A stretch of DNA of 64,000 nucleotides from Ruminococcus sp. UBA1394 (GTDB taxonomy: Bacteria; Bacillota; Clostridia; Oscillospirales; Ruminococcaceae). The stretch is from NCBI GenBank assembly GCA_002305725.1, contig DBQM01000015.1, positions 1-64,000 of the forward strand, in the 5' to 3' direction. A program made the translations under genes and the position numbers. Positions 16,090 through 24,831 of the stretch are shown here, piece by piece (the stretch's first letter is position 1; each line of letters opens with the position of its first letter). The notes under the pieces are model-generated. The model saw only the letters and a list, made by a program, of their open reading frames with translations, searched no databases and was not told where the DNA came from.

Positions 16090-17676
16090 CTAATTATTCA
16101 GAGCAGTTATCCTCTCTGCTATCTCTCTGAATACCGGAGCGGCACACTCATTTCCATAACCGCCGTCCTCACATAAAACAGTCACAGCATATTTCGGAGA
16201 TGAGAGCGGGAAAAAGCCTGTTATCCAGCCGTGGCACAGTTCTTCGCCATCTTCATCAAAGCGTCCGGTCTGGGCGGTTGAGGTTTTTCCGGCGGCGTGG
16301 GTGTTTGACGGTCTTGCATTGGAGTCCTCATTCTTATCAACGGCTGCTATCATAAGGTCCTGTAAACGAAAAGCAGTCTGACGGTCGAATACCTCCGTAT
16401 ACTTCACTTCATTTTCATTGACAACAGTTTTACCGTCATATGTGATACCCTTTACAAGCCTCGGGACATAAAGTCTTCCCTCATTGGCTATGGCGGCTGT
16501 AAAGGAACAAATCTGCACCGGTGACGCCGTAAGCTTTCCCTGACCGAAAGACATATTTGCCTTTTCGGCAGGCAGGAACAGATCTTCCTCTGTCTGTAAA
16601 GTCCCTCCCGACGCCGTCATACCGGTGGCAAGGGTAATACTTCTTCCGAATCCCATTCGTTTTGCAGTTTCAATCAGAATACTGTTATCAATACGTTTTG
16701 CAAGTTCAATAAAATACGTGTTGCAGGACTGCGTCATTGCTCCGGTCATGTCGAGTACACCATGACCGCTTAAATTGTGGCACTTAAACGGCTGTCCGCT
16801 GATTTCAGTAACTCCGGTGCAGTTATAGGTAAAGCTTTCATCAATTCCCTGCTCAAATGCCGCAAGGGCGGTAACAAGCTTGAATATTGACCCCACATTG
16901 TATGAATACAGACAGCGGTTTATAAGGGGTGAATTTTCATTGCAGACATCTTCTGAAAGCGTACTGATACTGTATGTCGGAAAGCTTGCCATGCCCAGAA
17001 TATCACCGGTCTGAATATCCATTACAACAACTGCGCCCTTTTCCATTTTACTTCCGGCATCCTCACAGACAGCCTGTATATCCTTGTCAATAGTCAGCAC
17101 TACCCCGTCAGTCATTGGCTCGCCCTGTTTTATATCCTTTCCAAGACCGTCCATAACGCCGCCCCGTCCGTCAACGTTATAGGTGACTGAATTTTCAGAA
17201 ACCGAGTCCCTGAGAAATTCGTCATAGGCAAGCTCAATTCCCGATACTCCGCCGCTTTCATCAGTATATCCTACAATATGCTGTGCCAATTGCTTTTCAC
17301 GGTTTCTGACCGGAACTTCAAAAACAGTTATATCCTCGCAGTCAAAATCCTTTTTTGTTACCTCACATACAAAAGGTTTGCCGTAAATAATATTTGCATG
17401 GTAGCTTTCAAGGTCCTTGACACAGGGCAGGATCTCTTCCGCCGCCTCTGCTGTGGGATTGACTGCCGCATAGTATGCCGTTGTATCGTTGACCAGAAGG
17501 TCATAACTGGTATCGTAAATATTTCCGTAGGTGTGTCCGACTGTAAGAGTGTATGTCCCCTGTTCCTTTGCGGCGGCATAATATCTGGGATTGCTGACAA
17601 TCACATATATGCGCATATATAGTATGGCAAACAAAAACATAAATACACAGCCAAGGACAGTAAGTCTTTTATACAT
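16090..17676 (-). CDS. Class B penicillin-binding protein (transpeptidase)
   Basis: A 528-residue protein with an N-terminal membrane anchor (residues ~5-28) and an outer transpeptidase domain that cross-links peptidoglycan. Active-site motifs are visible: SIFK at 263-266 (nucleophile serine), SCN at 317-319, and KTS at 464-466 (AGKTSTAQTG) in place of the common KTG. The N-terminal dimerisation region is short and no PASTA domain is present, unlike the second PBP in the dcw cluster. It is therefore an additional class B enzyme, perhaps for elongation or sporulation (inference). Its GGGAGGG ribosome site is buried in a hairpin shared with the end of the upstream GH3 gene. Confidence 0.88.
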   Translation of the reverse strand: MYKRLTVLGCVFMFLFAILYMRIYVIVSNPRYYAAAKEQGTYTLTVGHTYGNIYDTSYDLLVNDTTAYYAAVNPTAEAAEEILPCVKDLESYHANIIYGKPFVCEVTKKDFDCEDITVFEVPVRNREKQLAQHIVGYTDESGGVSGIELAYDEFLRDSVSENSVTYNVDGRGGVMDGLGKDIKQGEPMTDGVVLTIDKDIQAVCEDAGSKMEKGAVVVMDIQTGDILGMASFPTYSISTLSEDVCNENSPLINRCLYSYNVGSIFKLVTALAAFEQGIDESFTYNCTGVTEISGQPFKCHNLSGHGVLDMTGAMTQSCNTYFIELAKRIDNSILIETAKRMGFGRSITLATGMTASGGTLQTEEDLFLPAEKANMSFGQGKLTASPVQICSFTAAIANEGRLYVPRLVKGITYDGKTVVNENEVKYTEVFDRQTAFRLQDLMIAAVDKNEDSNARPSNTHAAGKTSTAQTGRFDEDGEELCHGWITGFFPLSSPKYAVTVLCEDGGYGNECAAPVFREIAERITALNN

Positions 17677-17679
17677 GAA

Positions 17680-17717
17680 AATCCCTCCCGAATTATTATG
17701 GACAGCCGGGAGGGATT
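17680..17717 (-). promoter_or_regulatory. Hairpin that buries the PBP ribosome-binding site
   Basis: On the minus strand, AATCCCTCCCG (17717-17707) pairs perfectly over 11 bp with CGGGAGGGATT (17690-17680). The second arm contains the GGGAGGG ribosome site of the PBP gene, whose ATG follows six bases later. In a transcript reading from the GH3 gene the site would be masked. No long U-run follows, so it is a better translational control element than a terminator. Confidence 0.6.
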
Positions 17718-17720
17718 ATA

Positions 17721-19985
17721 TCACCTGTTATTAAGTTTTTCTATTGCCTCTTTTATTTCTTCGACGCTTATTTTACCGTCACTGAAGCTTACCATAGCTC
17801 TCATAGGGTTATATTTCAGCATAGCCTCAATCATTGCCCCTGTGCTTTCACCCATTTCATTGCCCTCGTCATTTCCGGACATCTGCTCACGGTAAATTTC
17901 AATGTATCTGTCGGTGTACACCCTTGCGTCCTCGTCTTCAAGCATATCGCCGAATGTGGTGTTCATTGTATAGTGAACAGGCAGTTTAACCGTTGACTCC
18001 ACATAGACAGTATCGCTCAGAACAATATCACGGGAGGATTTTCCTACCATAATATCAAATTCTCCGCTTTCGACGTGCCAGTCGGAAATTTCGGTATTGT
18101 AATACGCAAAGGAACGCTTGTCAAGAATAAACTCAGCAGTTTTCTTTTCGCCTGGTTCAAGGCTGAGCTTTTCAAAGCCTTTAAGCTCCTTTAACGGTCT
18201 GATAACACGGCTTTCACGATCGCTGACATAAAGCTGTACTATCTCCTTGCCAGACACCTTGCCGATATTCTTAACGTCAACTGTCACCTTTAAGGTATCA
18301 TTGTCAGTTATCCTGTCAGCGCTGAGTTTTAAGTTGCTGTACTCAAACTGAGTATAGCTTAAACCGTGTCCAAACGGAAAAAGAACGTCCATTTCCTTTT
18401 TGTCATAATAGCGGTAGCCAACAAAAATGCCCTCGCTGTAGACTGTCCTGTCGCCCTCTCCTGGGAAAGTCAGGTAGGACGGATTGTCGGACAGCTTTTT
18501 CGGGAAGGTTTCAGCAAGCTTTCCGCATGGATTTGCGTCGCCGAAAAGTATGTCAATCTCTGCGCCGCCGACACTCTGTCCCCCGAGATACACTTCCAGA
18601 ATACCCTTAACGTCATTCACCCACGGCATTTCAACCGGAGAACCGTTATGCAGAACAACAACAGTATTCGGCTGTACTTTGCAAACTTCTGCAATCAGCT
18701 TGTTCTGATTTTCCGGCATTCTCATGTGACTTCTGTCAAAGCCCTCGGATTCAAAGGAGTCGGGCAGTCCGGCAAAAATAACCGCCTTATCCGACTTTTC
18801 AGCAAGGCTCACTGCCTCGGCAATCAGCTTTTCGTCAGTTACATCAGCAGAACTGTCATAGCCTCTTGCATACTCAACGTCACAAACGCCCTTTACTGCG
18901 TCAAGTGCGCTGAGAGAATCAAAGGAGTTGATATGGGAACTTCCGCCGCCCTGATATCTGGGTTTTTCCGCAAATTCACCGATAAAGGCAACCTTTTCAG
19001 TCTTTGAAATAGGAAGTATGCTGTCGTCGTTTTTAAGCAGTACAATGCACTCTCCTTCAATCTCACGGGCAAGTCTGCTGTCCTTTTCCTTGTCCCATAC
19101 GGCATTTTTACTGCGATTTTCAAGATACCTGTCAAGCACACCGAGTATTCTCTCAACAGCCCTGTCAAGCACCTTTTCGTCAAGACTTCCGTCCTTTACT
19201 GCTTTAACGATAAGTTCATCATTGAAACCGCCGCTTGACGGCATTTCAAGGTCAAGTCCGGCTTTAAGTCCCTCGACACGCTCGTCTACTGCGCCCCAGT
19301 CACTGACTACAAAACCGTCAAAGCCCCATTCATCTCTGAGTATATCAGTCAGCAGCTTTTTATTTTCAGAAGCGTATACGCCGTTTACACGGTTATAGGA
19401 GCACATTACAGTCCATGGTTTTGCCTCTTTTACAGCCGTTTCAAAGCTTGCAAGGTAAATTTCTCTGAGAGTTCTCTCGTCAATTTCAGAGCTTGCGGAC
19501 ATACGTCTGTGCTCCTGGTTATTTGCGGCAAAGTGCTTTAAGCTTGTACCAACATTCTGAGACTGCACGCCTTTGATGTGGTTTGCCGCCATCTGTGATG
19601 AGAGATACGGGTCCTCTGAAAAGTATTCAAAGTTTCTTCCGCATACCGGTGAACGCTTTATATTTGCTCCCGGTCCTAAAATAACGCTTACGTCCTCTGC
19701 CTGACATTCGTTTCCGAGAGCCTGACCCATTTTGTATATCAGTTCCCTGTCAAATGAACAGGCCAGCGCACAGGCAGCCGGAAAGCACACCGCCTCAATG
19801 CTTATATTCACGCCCAAATGGTCGGCGTTAAGATCCTGTTTTCTGAGTCCGTGAGGGCCATCGCTTACCATGACTGCCGGTATTCCAAGGCGCTCAACTG
19901 CCTTTGTGTGCCAGAAATCACTTCCGGAACACAGTCCGGCTTTTTCCTCAAGAGTCATTTTTGAAACAAGGTCTTTAATGTTCAT
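17721..19985 (-). CDS. GH3 beta-glucosidase, cytoplasmic
   Basis: A 754-residue GH3 enzyme that releases glucose or other sugars from the non-reducing end of beta-linked oligosaccharides. The N-terminal barrel carries SDGPHGLRKQ, LKHFAANNQEHRR, and the nucleophile Asp229 in VVSDWGAV. The second alpha/beta domain and a C-terminal fibronectin-III-like domain (KNIGKVSGKEIVQLYVSD) follow. About 65 extra residues at the end are acidic and methionine-rich. There is no signal peptide, so it probably acts on imported cello-oligosaccharides. This fits with the secreted GH5 cellulase nearby. It lies at the end of the long minus-strand run that begins at 26541, 14 bp after a small hypothetical gene. Confidence 0.92.
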   Translation of the reverse strand: MNIKDLVSKMTLEEKAGLCSGSDFWHTKAVERLGIPAVMVSDGPHGLRKQDLNADHLGVNISIEAVCFPAACALACSFDRELIYKMGQALGNECQAEDVSVILGPGANIKRSPVCGRNFEYFSEDPYLSSQMAANHIKGVQSQNVGTSLKHFAANNQEHRRMSASSEIDERTLREIYLASFETAVKEAKPWTVMCSYNRVNGVYASENKKLLTDILRDEWGFDGFVVSDWGAVDERVEGLKAGLDLEMPSSGGFNDELIVKAVKDGSLDEKVLDRAVERILGVLDRYLENRSKNAVWDKEKDSRLAREIEGECIVLLKNDDSILPISKTEKVAFIGEFAEKPRYQGGGSSHINSFDSLSALDAVKGVCDVEYARGYDSSADVTDEKLIAEAVSLAEKSDKAVIFAGLPDSFESEGFDRSHMRMPENQNKLIAEVCKVQPNTVVVLHNGSPVEMPWVNDVKGILEVYLGGQSVGGAEIDILFGDANPCGKLAETFPKKLSDNPSYLTFPGEGDRTVYSEGIFVGYRYYDKKEMDVLFPFGHGLSYTQFEYSNLKLSADRITDNDTLKVTVDVKNIGKVSGKEIVQLYVSDRESRVIRPLKELKGFEKLSLEPGEKKTAEFILDKRSFAYYNTEISDWHVESGEFDIMVGKSSRDIVLSDTVYVESTVKLPVHYTMNTTFGDMLEDEDARVYTDRYIEIYREQMSGNDEGNEMGESTGAMIEAMLKYNPMRAMVSFSDGKISVEEIKEAIEKLNNR

Positions 19986-19999
19986 AATATTCCTCCCTG

Positions 20000-20377
20000 T
20001 CAGATAATTTTTCCGTCGAGATATACAAGTTCAATATCGCCGTCAACAAAGCCGATTCCCACAGCTTTTGCCGCTTTCAGAACATCTGCATACTTACCCG
20101 ATTCAAGGTATTTCCTTACACATTCAGCAAACATTTTCTGCGCCTTTTCCCAGTTTTTCAGTTCATCAGTAATTTCAATATAGCAGACGTTTTCCTCGGA
20201 GGAATACACCTCGCTGCACGCCCAGTCCGGGTCTTCCTCGTCAAATTCATCAGAACCGATAAGCTGAATATCGTAGGTTTCCTCGCTGTCATACAGATTA
20301 AAATTATATGCAATTATTTTTTCAGACATATTTTCAAGGTCAAGACCGTCTATCCATTCAAGAAATTCATCATACAT
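20000..20377 (-). CDS. Small acidic protein of unknown function
   Basis: About 125 residues, acidic, soluble, without signal peptide or membrane segment. I do not recognise a family. It has a conserved-looking core (FDEEDPDWACSEVY) and a C-terminal VGIGFVDGDIELVYLDG hairpin-like segment. The ATG at 20377 is chosen because GGAGG lies eight bases upstream; an upstream start at 20443 would run into dtd. It sits 16 bp after dtd and 14 bp before the GH3 gene in the same direction, so it is probably co-transcribed. General shape resembles small immunity-like or SMI1-like proteins, but nothing supports that directly. Confidence 0.65.
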   Translation of the reverse strand: MYDEFLEWIDGLDLENMSEKIIAYNFNLYDSEETYDIQLIGSDEFDEEDPDWACSEVYSSEENVCYIEITDELKNWEKAQKMFAECVRKYLESGKYADVLKAAKAVGIGFVDGDIELVYLDGKII

Positions 20378-20393
20378 ATTTGTGTCCTCCAAA

Positions 20394-20834
20394 TCAGATA
20401 TCTTCAAGCACCACAGTAAAAGGTCCGTCGTTAAGCAGTTCAACCTTCATATCCGCACCGAACACGCCCTTTTCCACAACCGGAACCTGCTTTTTGCACT
20501 GGCTTACAAAGTATTCATAAAGTCTTTCCGCCTCGTCAGGCTTTCCTGCCTGTATAAAGTTAGGTCTGTTTCCCTTGCGGCAATCTGCATAGAGGGTAAA
20601 CTGGGATATGACAAGCAGCGAACCGCCAACGTCGGCAAGTGACAAGTTTATTTTATCGTTTTCATCAGAAAAAATCCTCAGTTTTACGATTTTGTTTACC
20701 AGTCTGTCGGCGTCCTCCTCTGTGTCATTCTGCCCCACTCCAAGCAGAATCAGAAACCCCTGTCCTATCTGCCCTTTTATCTCACCGTCAACCTTAACTG
20801 ATGCATGAGTAACTCTCTGTACTACCGCTTTCAC
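20394..20834 (-). CDS. dtd: D-aminoacyl-tRNA deacylase
   Basis: Removes D-amino acids (and glycine from tRNA-Ala) wrongly attached to tRNA, in the cytoplasm. At 146 residues it has normal length. It starts MKAVVQRVTHASVKVDGE, contains the signature SQFTLYADCRKGNRPNF, and ends with the NDGPFTV motif whose Gly-Pro pair discriminates chirality. Its ATG overlaps the sir2 stop by four bases, so the two are translationally coupled. Confidence 0.96.
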   Translation of the reverse strand: MKAVVQRVTHASVKVDGEIKGQIGQGFLILLGVGQNDTEEDADRLVNKIVKLRIFSDENDKINLSLADVGGSLLVISQFTLYADCRKGNRPNFIQAGKPDEAERLYEYFVSQCKKQVPVVEKGVFGADMKVELLNDGPFTVVLEDI

Positions 20835-21565
20835 TGTGTTCCTCCCTTTACCTCTATTGCGCCGAGAACCTTTCCTATGCTGTCGTGTATTACCATATCA
20901 GCACTTGAATCAACCGGCGTTTCCGTCTTATTTATCAGCAGAAGAAAACAGTCTTTCTGTCTGTATCTGATAAGTCCTGCCGCCGGATAAACATTCAGAG
21001 ATGTACCGCCCACAATCAGCAGGTCGGCTTGCTCAATGGCATTTACTGCACCGTTTATTGTCCTGTCGTCAAGTCCCTCCTGATAGAGTACAACGTCCGG
21101 CTTTATTGTTCCTCCGCAGCTGCATTTCGGGATACCGCTGCTGTTTCTGATAAATTCCTCATCATAAAATTTATGGCACTTCATGCAGTAATTTCTCAGC
21201 ACGCTTCCGTGCAGTTCATACACCGCTTTACTGCCTGCCGCCTGATGAAGTCCGTCAATATTCTGGGTTATGACCGCTTTAAGCTTTCCGGCTTTTTCAA
21301 GTTCCGCAAGCTTTAAATGCGCCTTATTCGGCTTTGCGTCCGGACAAAGCATTTTGTCACGGTAAAATTTATAAAATTCCTCGGTCTGTGACATGAAAAA
21401 ATCATGGCTGAGAATAGTTTCCGGCGGAAAATCGTATTTCTGATTGTAAAGTCCGTCAACACTTCTGAAATCCGGAATACCGCTTTCCGTTGAAACTCCT
21501 GCACCGCCGAAGAAAACTATATTCTGACTTTTATCAAATAGTTCCTGCAATGTCATTGCTTTCAC
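20831..21565 (-). CDS. cobB: NAD-dependent protein deacylase, Sir2 family
   Basis: A 244-residue sirtuin that uses NAD+ to remove acyl groups from protein lysines. Visible motifs are GAGVSTESGIPDFRS (NAD binding), TQNIDGLHQAAG (catalytic Asn/Asp), the catalytic His in ELHGS, and a four-cysteine zinc site (CMKC...CSC). It overlaps dtd by four bases. Upstream it is separated from the MPG-type glycosylase gene by a palindromic element instead of the usual tight junction of this operon. Confidence 0.94.
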   Translation of the reverse strand: MKAMTLQELFDKSQNIVFFGGAGVSTESGIPDFRSVDGLYNQKYDFPPETILSHDFFMSQTEEFYKFYRDKMLCPDAKPNKAHLKLAELEKAGKLKAVITQNIDGLHQAAGSKAVYELHGSVLRNYCMKCHKFYDEEFIRNSSGIPKCSCGGTIKPDVVLYQEGLDDRTINGAVNAIEQADLLIVGGTSLNVYPAAGLIRYRQKDCFLLLINKTETPVDSSADMVIHDSIGKVLGAIEVKGGTQ

Positions 21566-21576
21566 CGTCCCTTTCA

Positions 21577-21737
21577 GAACTTATTCTCATAGGATTTGTG
21601 CATAGATTTTTGAGCATAATTTGGCTGAAAACAAGGCAAAAATTTGCAGGCATACTGGCGTATGGCAAAAATTTTTAACGCAGTTATCAGACAAATTTGC
21701 CAAAAAGATATGTGCATTAGCCTATGAGAACAAGTTC
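21577..21737. repeat. 161-bp inverted-repeat element overlapping the end of the MPG gene
   Basis: GAACTTATTCTCATAGG (21577-21593) and its complement at 21721-21737 match at 16 of 17 positions, and pairing continues loosely inward (GTGCATA/TATGTGCA and TTTGG.CTG blocks). The centre carries GGCATACTGGCGTATG (21649-21664), repeated in reverse at positions 8-23 of the window. The right arm lies in the MPG-type gene and supplies its last codons and stop. No coding capacity. Confidence 0.7.
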
Positions 21738-22246
21738 TCACTGTCAAGTATAAACCGCCATGGCTTTGACGCCCATTCCTCGCCGGCATAGTCTATCCCC
21801 ACTCGTTTATCAGTGCGGAGATTAAAGCGTTTTCCGTCGTCCTCTATCCATATTCTCGGATTGCCGCAAAAGCTTTCATAGTTGAATGACTTGTCAATGC
21901 CAAGACGTTTTGTAAGTCTTGCCGGACCTTCAAAACCCTCTCCGGCTCTGAAAAGCACTCCCTGCGGCTGTTCCTTTTCACCGCTTATTACATTCATAAG
22001 CCAGTGCATTCCGTAGCACAGATACACATAGATAAGTCCGCTTTCACGGTACAGGATTTCCGTTCTGGGAGTTCTTCCCTTTGAAGCGTGACAGGCTTTG
22101 TCCTCTGTACCTCTGTAAGCCTCTGTTTCGGTTATCCTTACTCGTATCTCCTCACCGCTGTCAAACTTTCGTACCAGTATTTTTCCTACAAGGTCGGGGG
22201 CAAGTTCAAGGCAGTCTCTGTGAAAAAACTCTTCATTCAGTATCAT
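21722..22246 (-). CDS. DNA-3-methyladenine glycosylase, MPG/AAG family
   Basis: Removes alkylated purines from DNA, starting base-excision repair. 174 residues, near the short end for the family. It carries LVGKILVRK, the catalytic ETEAYRGTEDKACHA (Glu and Tyr), YVYLCYGMHWLMNV, and GPARLTKRLGI. The C-terminal KPWRF segment is intact, but the final residues ENLFS and the TAG stop are encoded by the right arm of the inverted-repeat element at 21577-21737. The start overlaps the end of rqcH by four bases (coupled). Confidence 0.93.
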   Translation of the reverse strand: MILNEEFFHRDCLELAPDLVGKILVRKFDSGEEIRVRITETEAYRGTEDKACHASKGRTPRTEILYRESGLIYVYLCYGMHWLMNVISGEKEQPQGVLFRAGEGFEGPARLTKRLGIDKSFNYESFCGNPRIWIEDDGKRFNLRTDKRVGIDYAGEEWASKPWRFILDSENLFS

Positions 22247-23994
22247 TTTCTAAGCTTTTCTGCAAGTTCTGCATCAGGATTTACATACGCCGTTTTATTG
22301 TTTGTAAATATCACCATGCCCGGTTTTGCACCGGCTGGCTTTTTGACAAACTTGTCAAGGCAGTAGTCAACGGGAACCTGTGCGGAGTCCTTTGCCTTGC
22401 TGTTTACTGCCGCAATTATCGCCGCCTCCTCAATTGTTTTATCGGGAGGAGTTGTGCCATCCGTTACGATTATGACGTGTGAACCGGCTATATTGTGCGT
22501 ATGCAGCCATATATCAGTTTTAGCGGCTGTTTTGAGAGTAAGCTTATCGTTCTGCTTGTTGTTTCGTCCGGCAAAAATCGTGTAACCGTCGCTTGAGAGA
22601 TATTCAAGAGGTGGCTGGCTTTTCGGCGGCTTGCCTTTAAGTCTTACTGCTCTGATATACCCCTGCTCCGCAAGTTCCAGACGAAGTTCATTCACTTCAT
22701 TTTCGCTGTCGGCTCTTGTAAGGGCGTCGAAAACGCTGTCTATATACTGCAGCTCCTCTTCGCCCAGAGCTATCTGCTCCGCAAGCTTTTTTTCGGCGGT
22801 AACCGACTTGCGGTAGACTGAATAATATTTCTGGGCATTCTGTGCCGGAGTAAGCCTTGAATCAAGCTTTATTTCAATTTCAGGACAGTTTTCATCATAA
22901 AAGTTTTCAAGCTTAACTGTACTGTCACCTTTGTTTATTCTGTAAATGTTCGCAGAAAGCAGGTCGCCCATAAGCTTCATTTCATTCTTTTTGTCACACT
23001 CTTTCAGTTCCTCACGCTGATTTGCAAGCCTTTTGGAAATTCTCTCAGAGGTATTGACAAGCAGTCGGAAAAGGTCGTTTGCACGCTGTTTGAGCCTTGC
23101 CGCCCTGTCACGCTGTGCGTAGAAATAGTCAAGCAGACCGCTTGCGGATTCCAGCCCCTTTGTTATCATTAATGCGCCGTACTGGGAAAGTCTGATAAAT
23201 GAGTAGTCTTTCAGAAGTCCCTCTTTGGTCATGACAGCGGTATAACAGCATTTTCCGGAAATCAGAGCCTCCTTTGACTGCATAATGGCAAACGTAAGCC
23301 TGTCTTTTATGTTGTCGTCAAGTTCATCTGTGCGCACTTCGTTTCCTCTTGCCGCATAGTATGCCCATTCTCTTGCAAGTACGGGAGAAATACCCTCAAA
23401 CACGCCTATAAGCCCCTTTGAAAGTTCCGCTGGTTTCATGCGGTCAAGCGCCGCCCTTATTTCCTCCTCGCTGCTGTGAACAAAGGATATACGCTCATCT
23501 CTCGGCGGCATTTCATATTTTATGCCCGGAAGTACAAGCCTTTCCCTTGACATATCCTCGTCAACACGCTTTATGCTGTCAATTATACTGCCGTCATTGT
23601 TGATTGCGATAAGGTTTGAATACTTCCCCATTATCTCGCAGGCAAGTGTTATTGTAACCGGGTCGCCAAGCTCGTTTGTGCATTTGAAGTCAAGGAACAG
23701 AATTCGCTCAAGACCGTCCTGTCTTATCTGAGCAAGCTTTCCTCCGCCAAGGTGCTTTCTCATCAGCATACAGAACATAGGCGGAGTCATTGGATTATCA
23801 ACCTGTGTTTCGGTTATATGCACTCTTGCGCTGCTTGCAGAGGCTGAAATAAGCAGTCTGAATGCGCCTTTTACTGTCCTTATAGATATTATTATTTCTT
23901 CTCTTGACGGCTGGTAGACCTTATCCACACGTCCGCCAATCAGCATCTGAAGTTCGTTTTTTACTGCATATAAAAATGCGCCGTCAAGTGCCAT
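22243..23994 (-). CDS. rqcH: RqcH / NFACT-family ribosome quality-control protein
   Basis: Binds stalled 50S-peptidyl-tRNA complexes and directs alanine tailing of the trapped peptide (known for Bacillus RqcH; older name fibronectin-binding protein FbpA). 583 residues: NFACT-N domain at the start (MALDGAFLYAVKNELQMLIG...RVDKVYQPS), a central helical and coiled-coil region (about 290-430, charged), and the NFACT-R RNA-binding domain near the C-terminus (SSDGYTIFAGRNNKQNDKL, LHTHNIAGSHVII). It lies between rlmA (3 bp upstream) and the glycosylase gene (4-bp overlap) in an RNA/DNA maintenance operon. Confidence 0.93.
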   Translation of the reverse strand: MALDGAFLYAVKNELQMLIGGRVDKVYQPSREEIIISIRTVKGAFRLLISASASSARVHITETQVDNPMTPPMFCMLMRKHLGGGKLAQIRQDGLERILFLDFKCTNELGDPVTITLACEIMGKYSNLIAINNDGSIIDSIKRVDEDMSRERLVLPGIKYEMPPRDERISFVHSSEEEIRAALDRMKPAELSKGLIGVFEGISPVLAREWAYYAARGNEVRTDELDDNIKDRLTFAIMQSKEALISGKCCYTAVMTKEGLLKDYSFIRLSQYGALMITKGLESASGLLDYFYAQRDRAARLKQRANDLFRLLVNTSERISKRLANQREELKECDKKNEMKLMGDLLSANIYRINKGDSTVKLENFYDENCPEIEIKLDSRLTPAQNAQKYYSVYRKSVTAEKKLAEQIALGEEELQYIDSVFDALTRADSENEVNELRLELAEQGYIRAVRLKGKPPKSQPPLEYLSSDGYTIFAGRNNKQNDKLTLKTAAKTDIWLHTHNIAGSHVIIVTDGTTPPDKTIEEAAIIAAVNSKAKDSAQVPVDYCLDKFVKKPAGAKPGMVIFTNNKTAYVNPDAELAEKLRK

Positions 23995-23997
23995 TAT

Positions 23998-24831
23998 CTA
24001 TTCTCCTTTGTTTTTGTAAATCAGTATCTTAAATTCAATAGTTGTTTCGAGTGTATCTATATTGTCAAGCTTTTGCCTGTCCTCCTGCTTTGTATTGTAA
24101 TAATAGGGCGTCATGGTAAACAGATTTGCTATATCCTCACGGGATTCAAGCCTTATCATTTCAGCCGGAATGTCCACAGCATCCACAAGCTTAAAGCCAT
24201 CAAGGCTGTAGTCCTTGACCTGATTTTCATACGGTTTTTCGTAAATAATGCTTTTGAGTTCCCAGAGGTGTTTTCTGTCCGGAATCACCATAAAGAAAAA
24301 TCCGTCTTTTTTCAGTACACGCTTAAATTCTTCTATGCATAAAGGCGAAAATACCGACAGCAGAAGGTCGGCGCAGTTATCCCCGACAGGAATATGAAAA
24401 ACGCTTGCCGCAGCATATTCAACACCGTTTTTTCCGCTTTTTGCGGCAAAGTCAGCAGCATTCTTTGATATATCAATACCGCCGGCTGAAACTTTCTTTT
24501 CTGCAAGCGATGCAACAATCTGTTCAGTATAATATCCCTCACCGCAGCCGGCGTCAATAATTCTGAAATATTTTTCGCTGTATTTATCTGCAAGCCTGCA
24601 AAGCTCACGGGCAAGGACGGAGTAATACCCCTTATTCAGAAAATCTCTCCTTGCCCTCACCATAAGCTTATTGTCACCAGGCAGTTTTGAATGCATTCTG
24701 TCAGAGGTCAGCAGATTCACATAACCGCTCTTTGCCCTGTCAAAGCAATGGTTTTTAGCGCAACGGTAAGTTCTTTCATCATATTCCAGCGCACCTCTGC
24801 AAACAGGACATGAAAAAACACTTTTACACAT
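23998..24831 (-). CDS. rlmA: 23S rRNA (guanine-N1) methyltransferase, RlmA/RrmA type
   Basis: About 277 residues. The N-terminal zinc ribbon (CPVC...C...H pattern: FSCPVCRGALEY, YRCAKNHCFD) and the KSGYVNLL segment are typical of RlmA proteins. The SAM-binding motif is IIDAGCGEGYYTE. The enzyme methylates a guanine in helix 35 of 23S rRNA (the base differs between RlmA-I and RlmA-II types, not resolved here). I take the ATG at 24831, which overlaps the preceding stop (ATGTGTAA); an upstream GTG at 24846 would add five residues. Confidence 0.88.
   Translation of the reverse strand: MCKSVFSCPVCRGALEYDERTYRCAKNHCFDRAKSGYVNLLTSDRMHSKLPGDNKLMVRARRDFLNKGYYSVLARELCRLADKYSEKYFRIIDAGCGEGYYTEQIVASLAEKKVSAGGIDISKNAADFAAKSGKNGVEYAAASVFHIPVGDNCADLLLSVFSPLCIEEFKRVLKKDGFFFMVIPDRKHLWELKSIIYEKPYENQVKDYSLDGFKLVDAVDIPAEMIRLESREDIANLFTMTPYYYNTKQEDRQKLDNIDTLETTIEFKILIYKNKGE

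Noticed and set aside
18366..19007. 213-residue plus-strand frame opposite the GH3 gene
   Set aside because: It lies wholly antisense to well-conserved GH3 sequence, has no ribosome site and no family likeness; it is a codon-bias shadow.
20000..20443. Longer start (20443) for the small hypothetical gene before GH3
   Set aside because: It would overlap dtd by 50 bp with no ribosome site, while the ATG at 20377 has GGAGG eight bases upstream.
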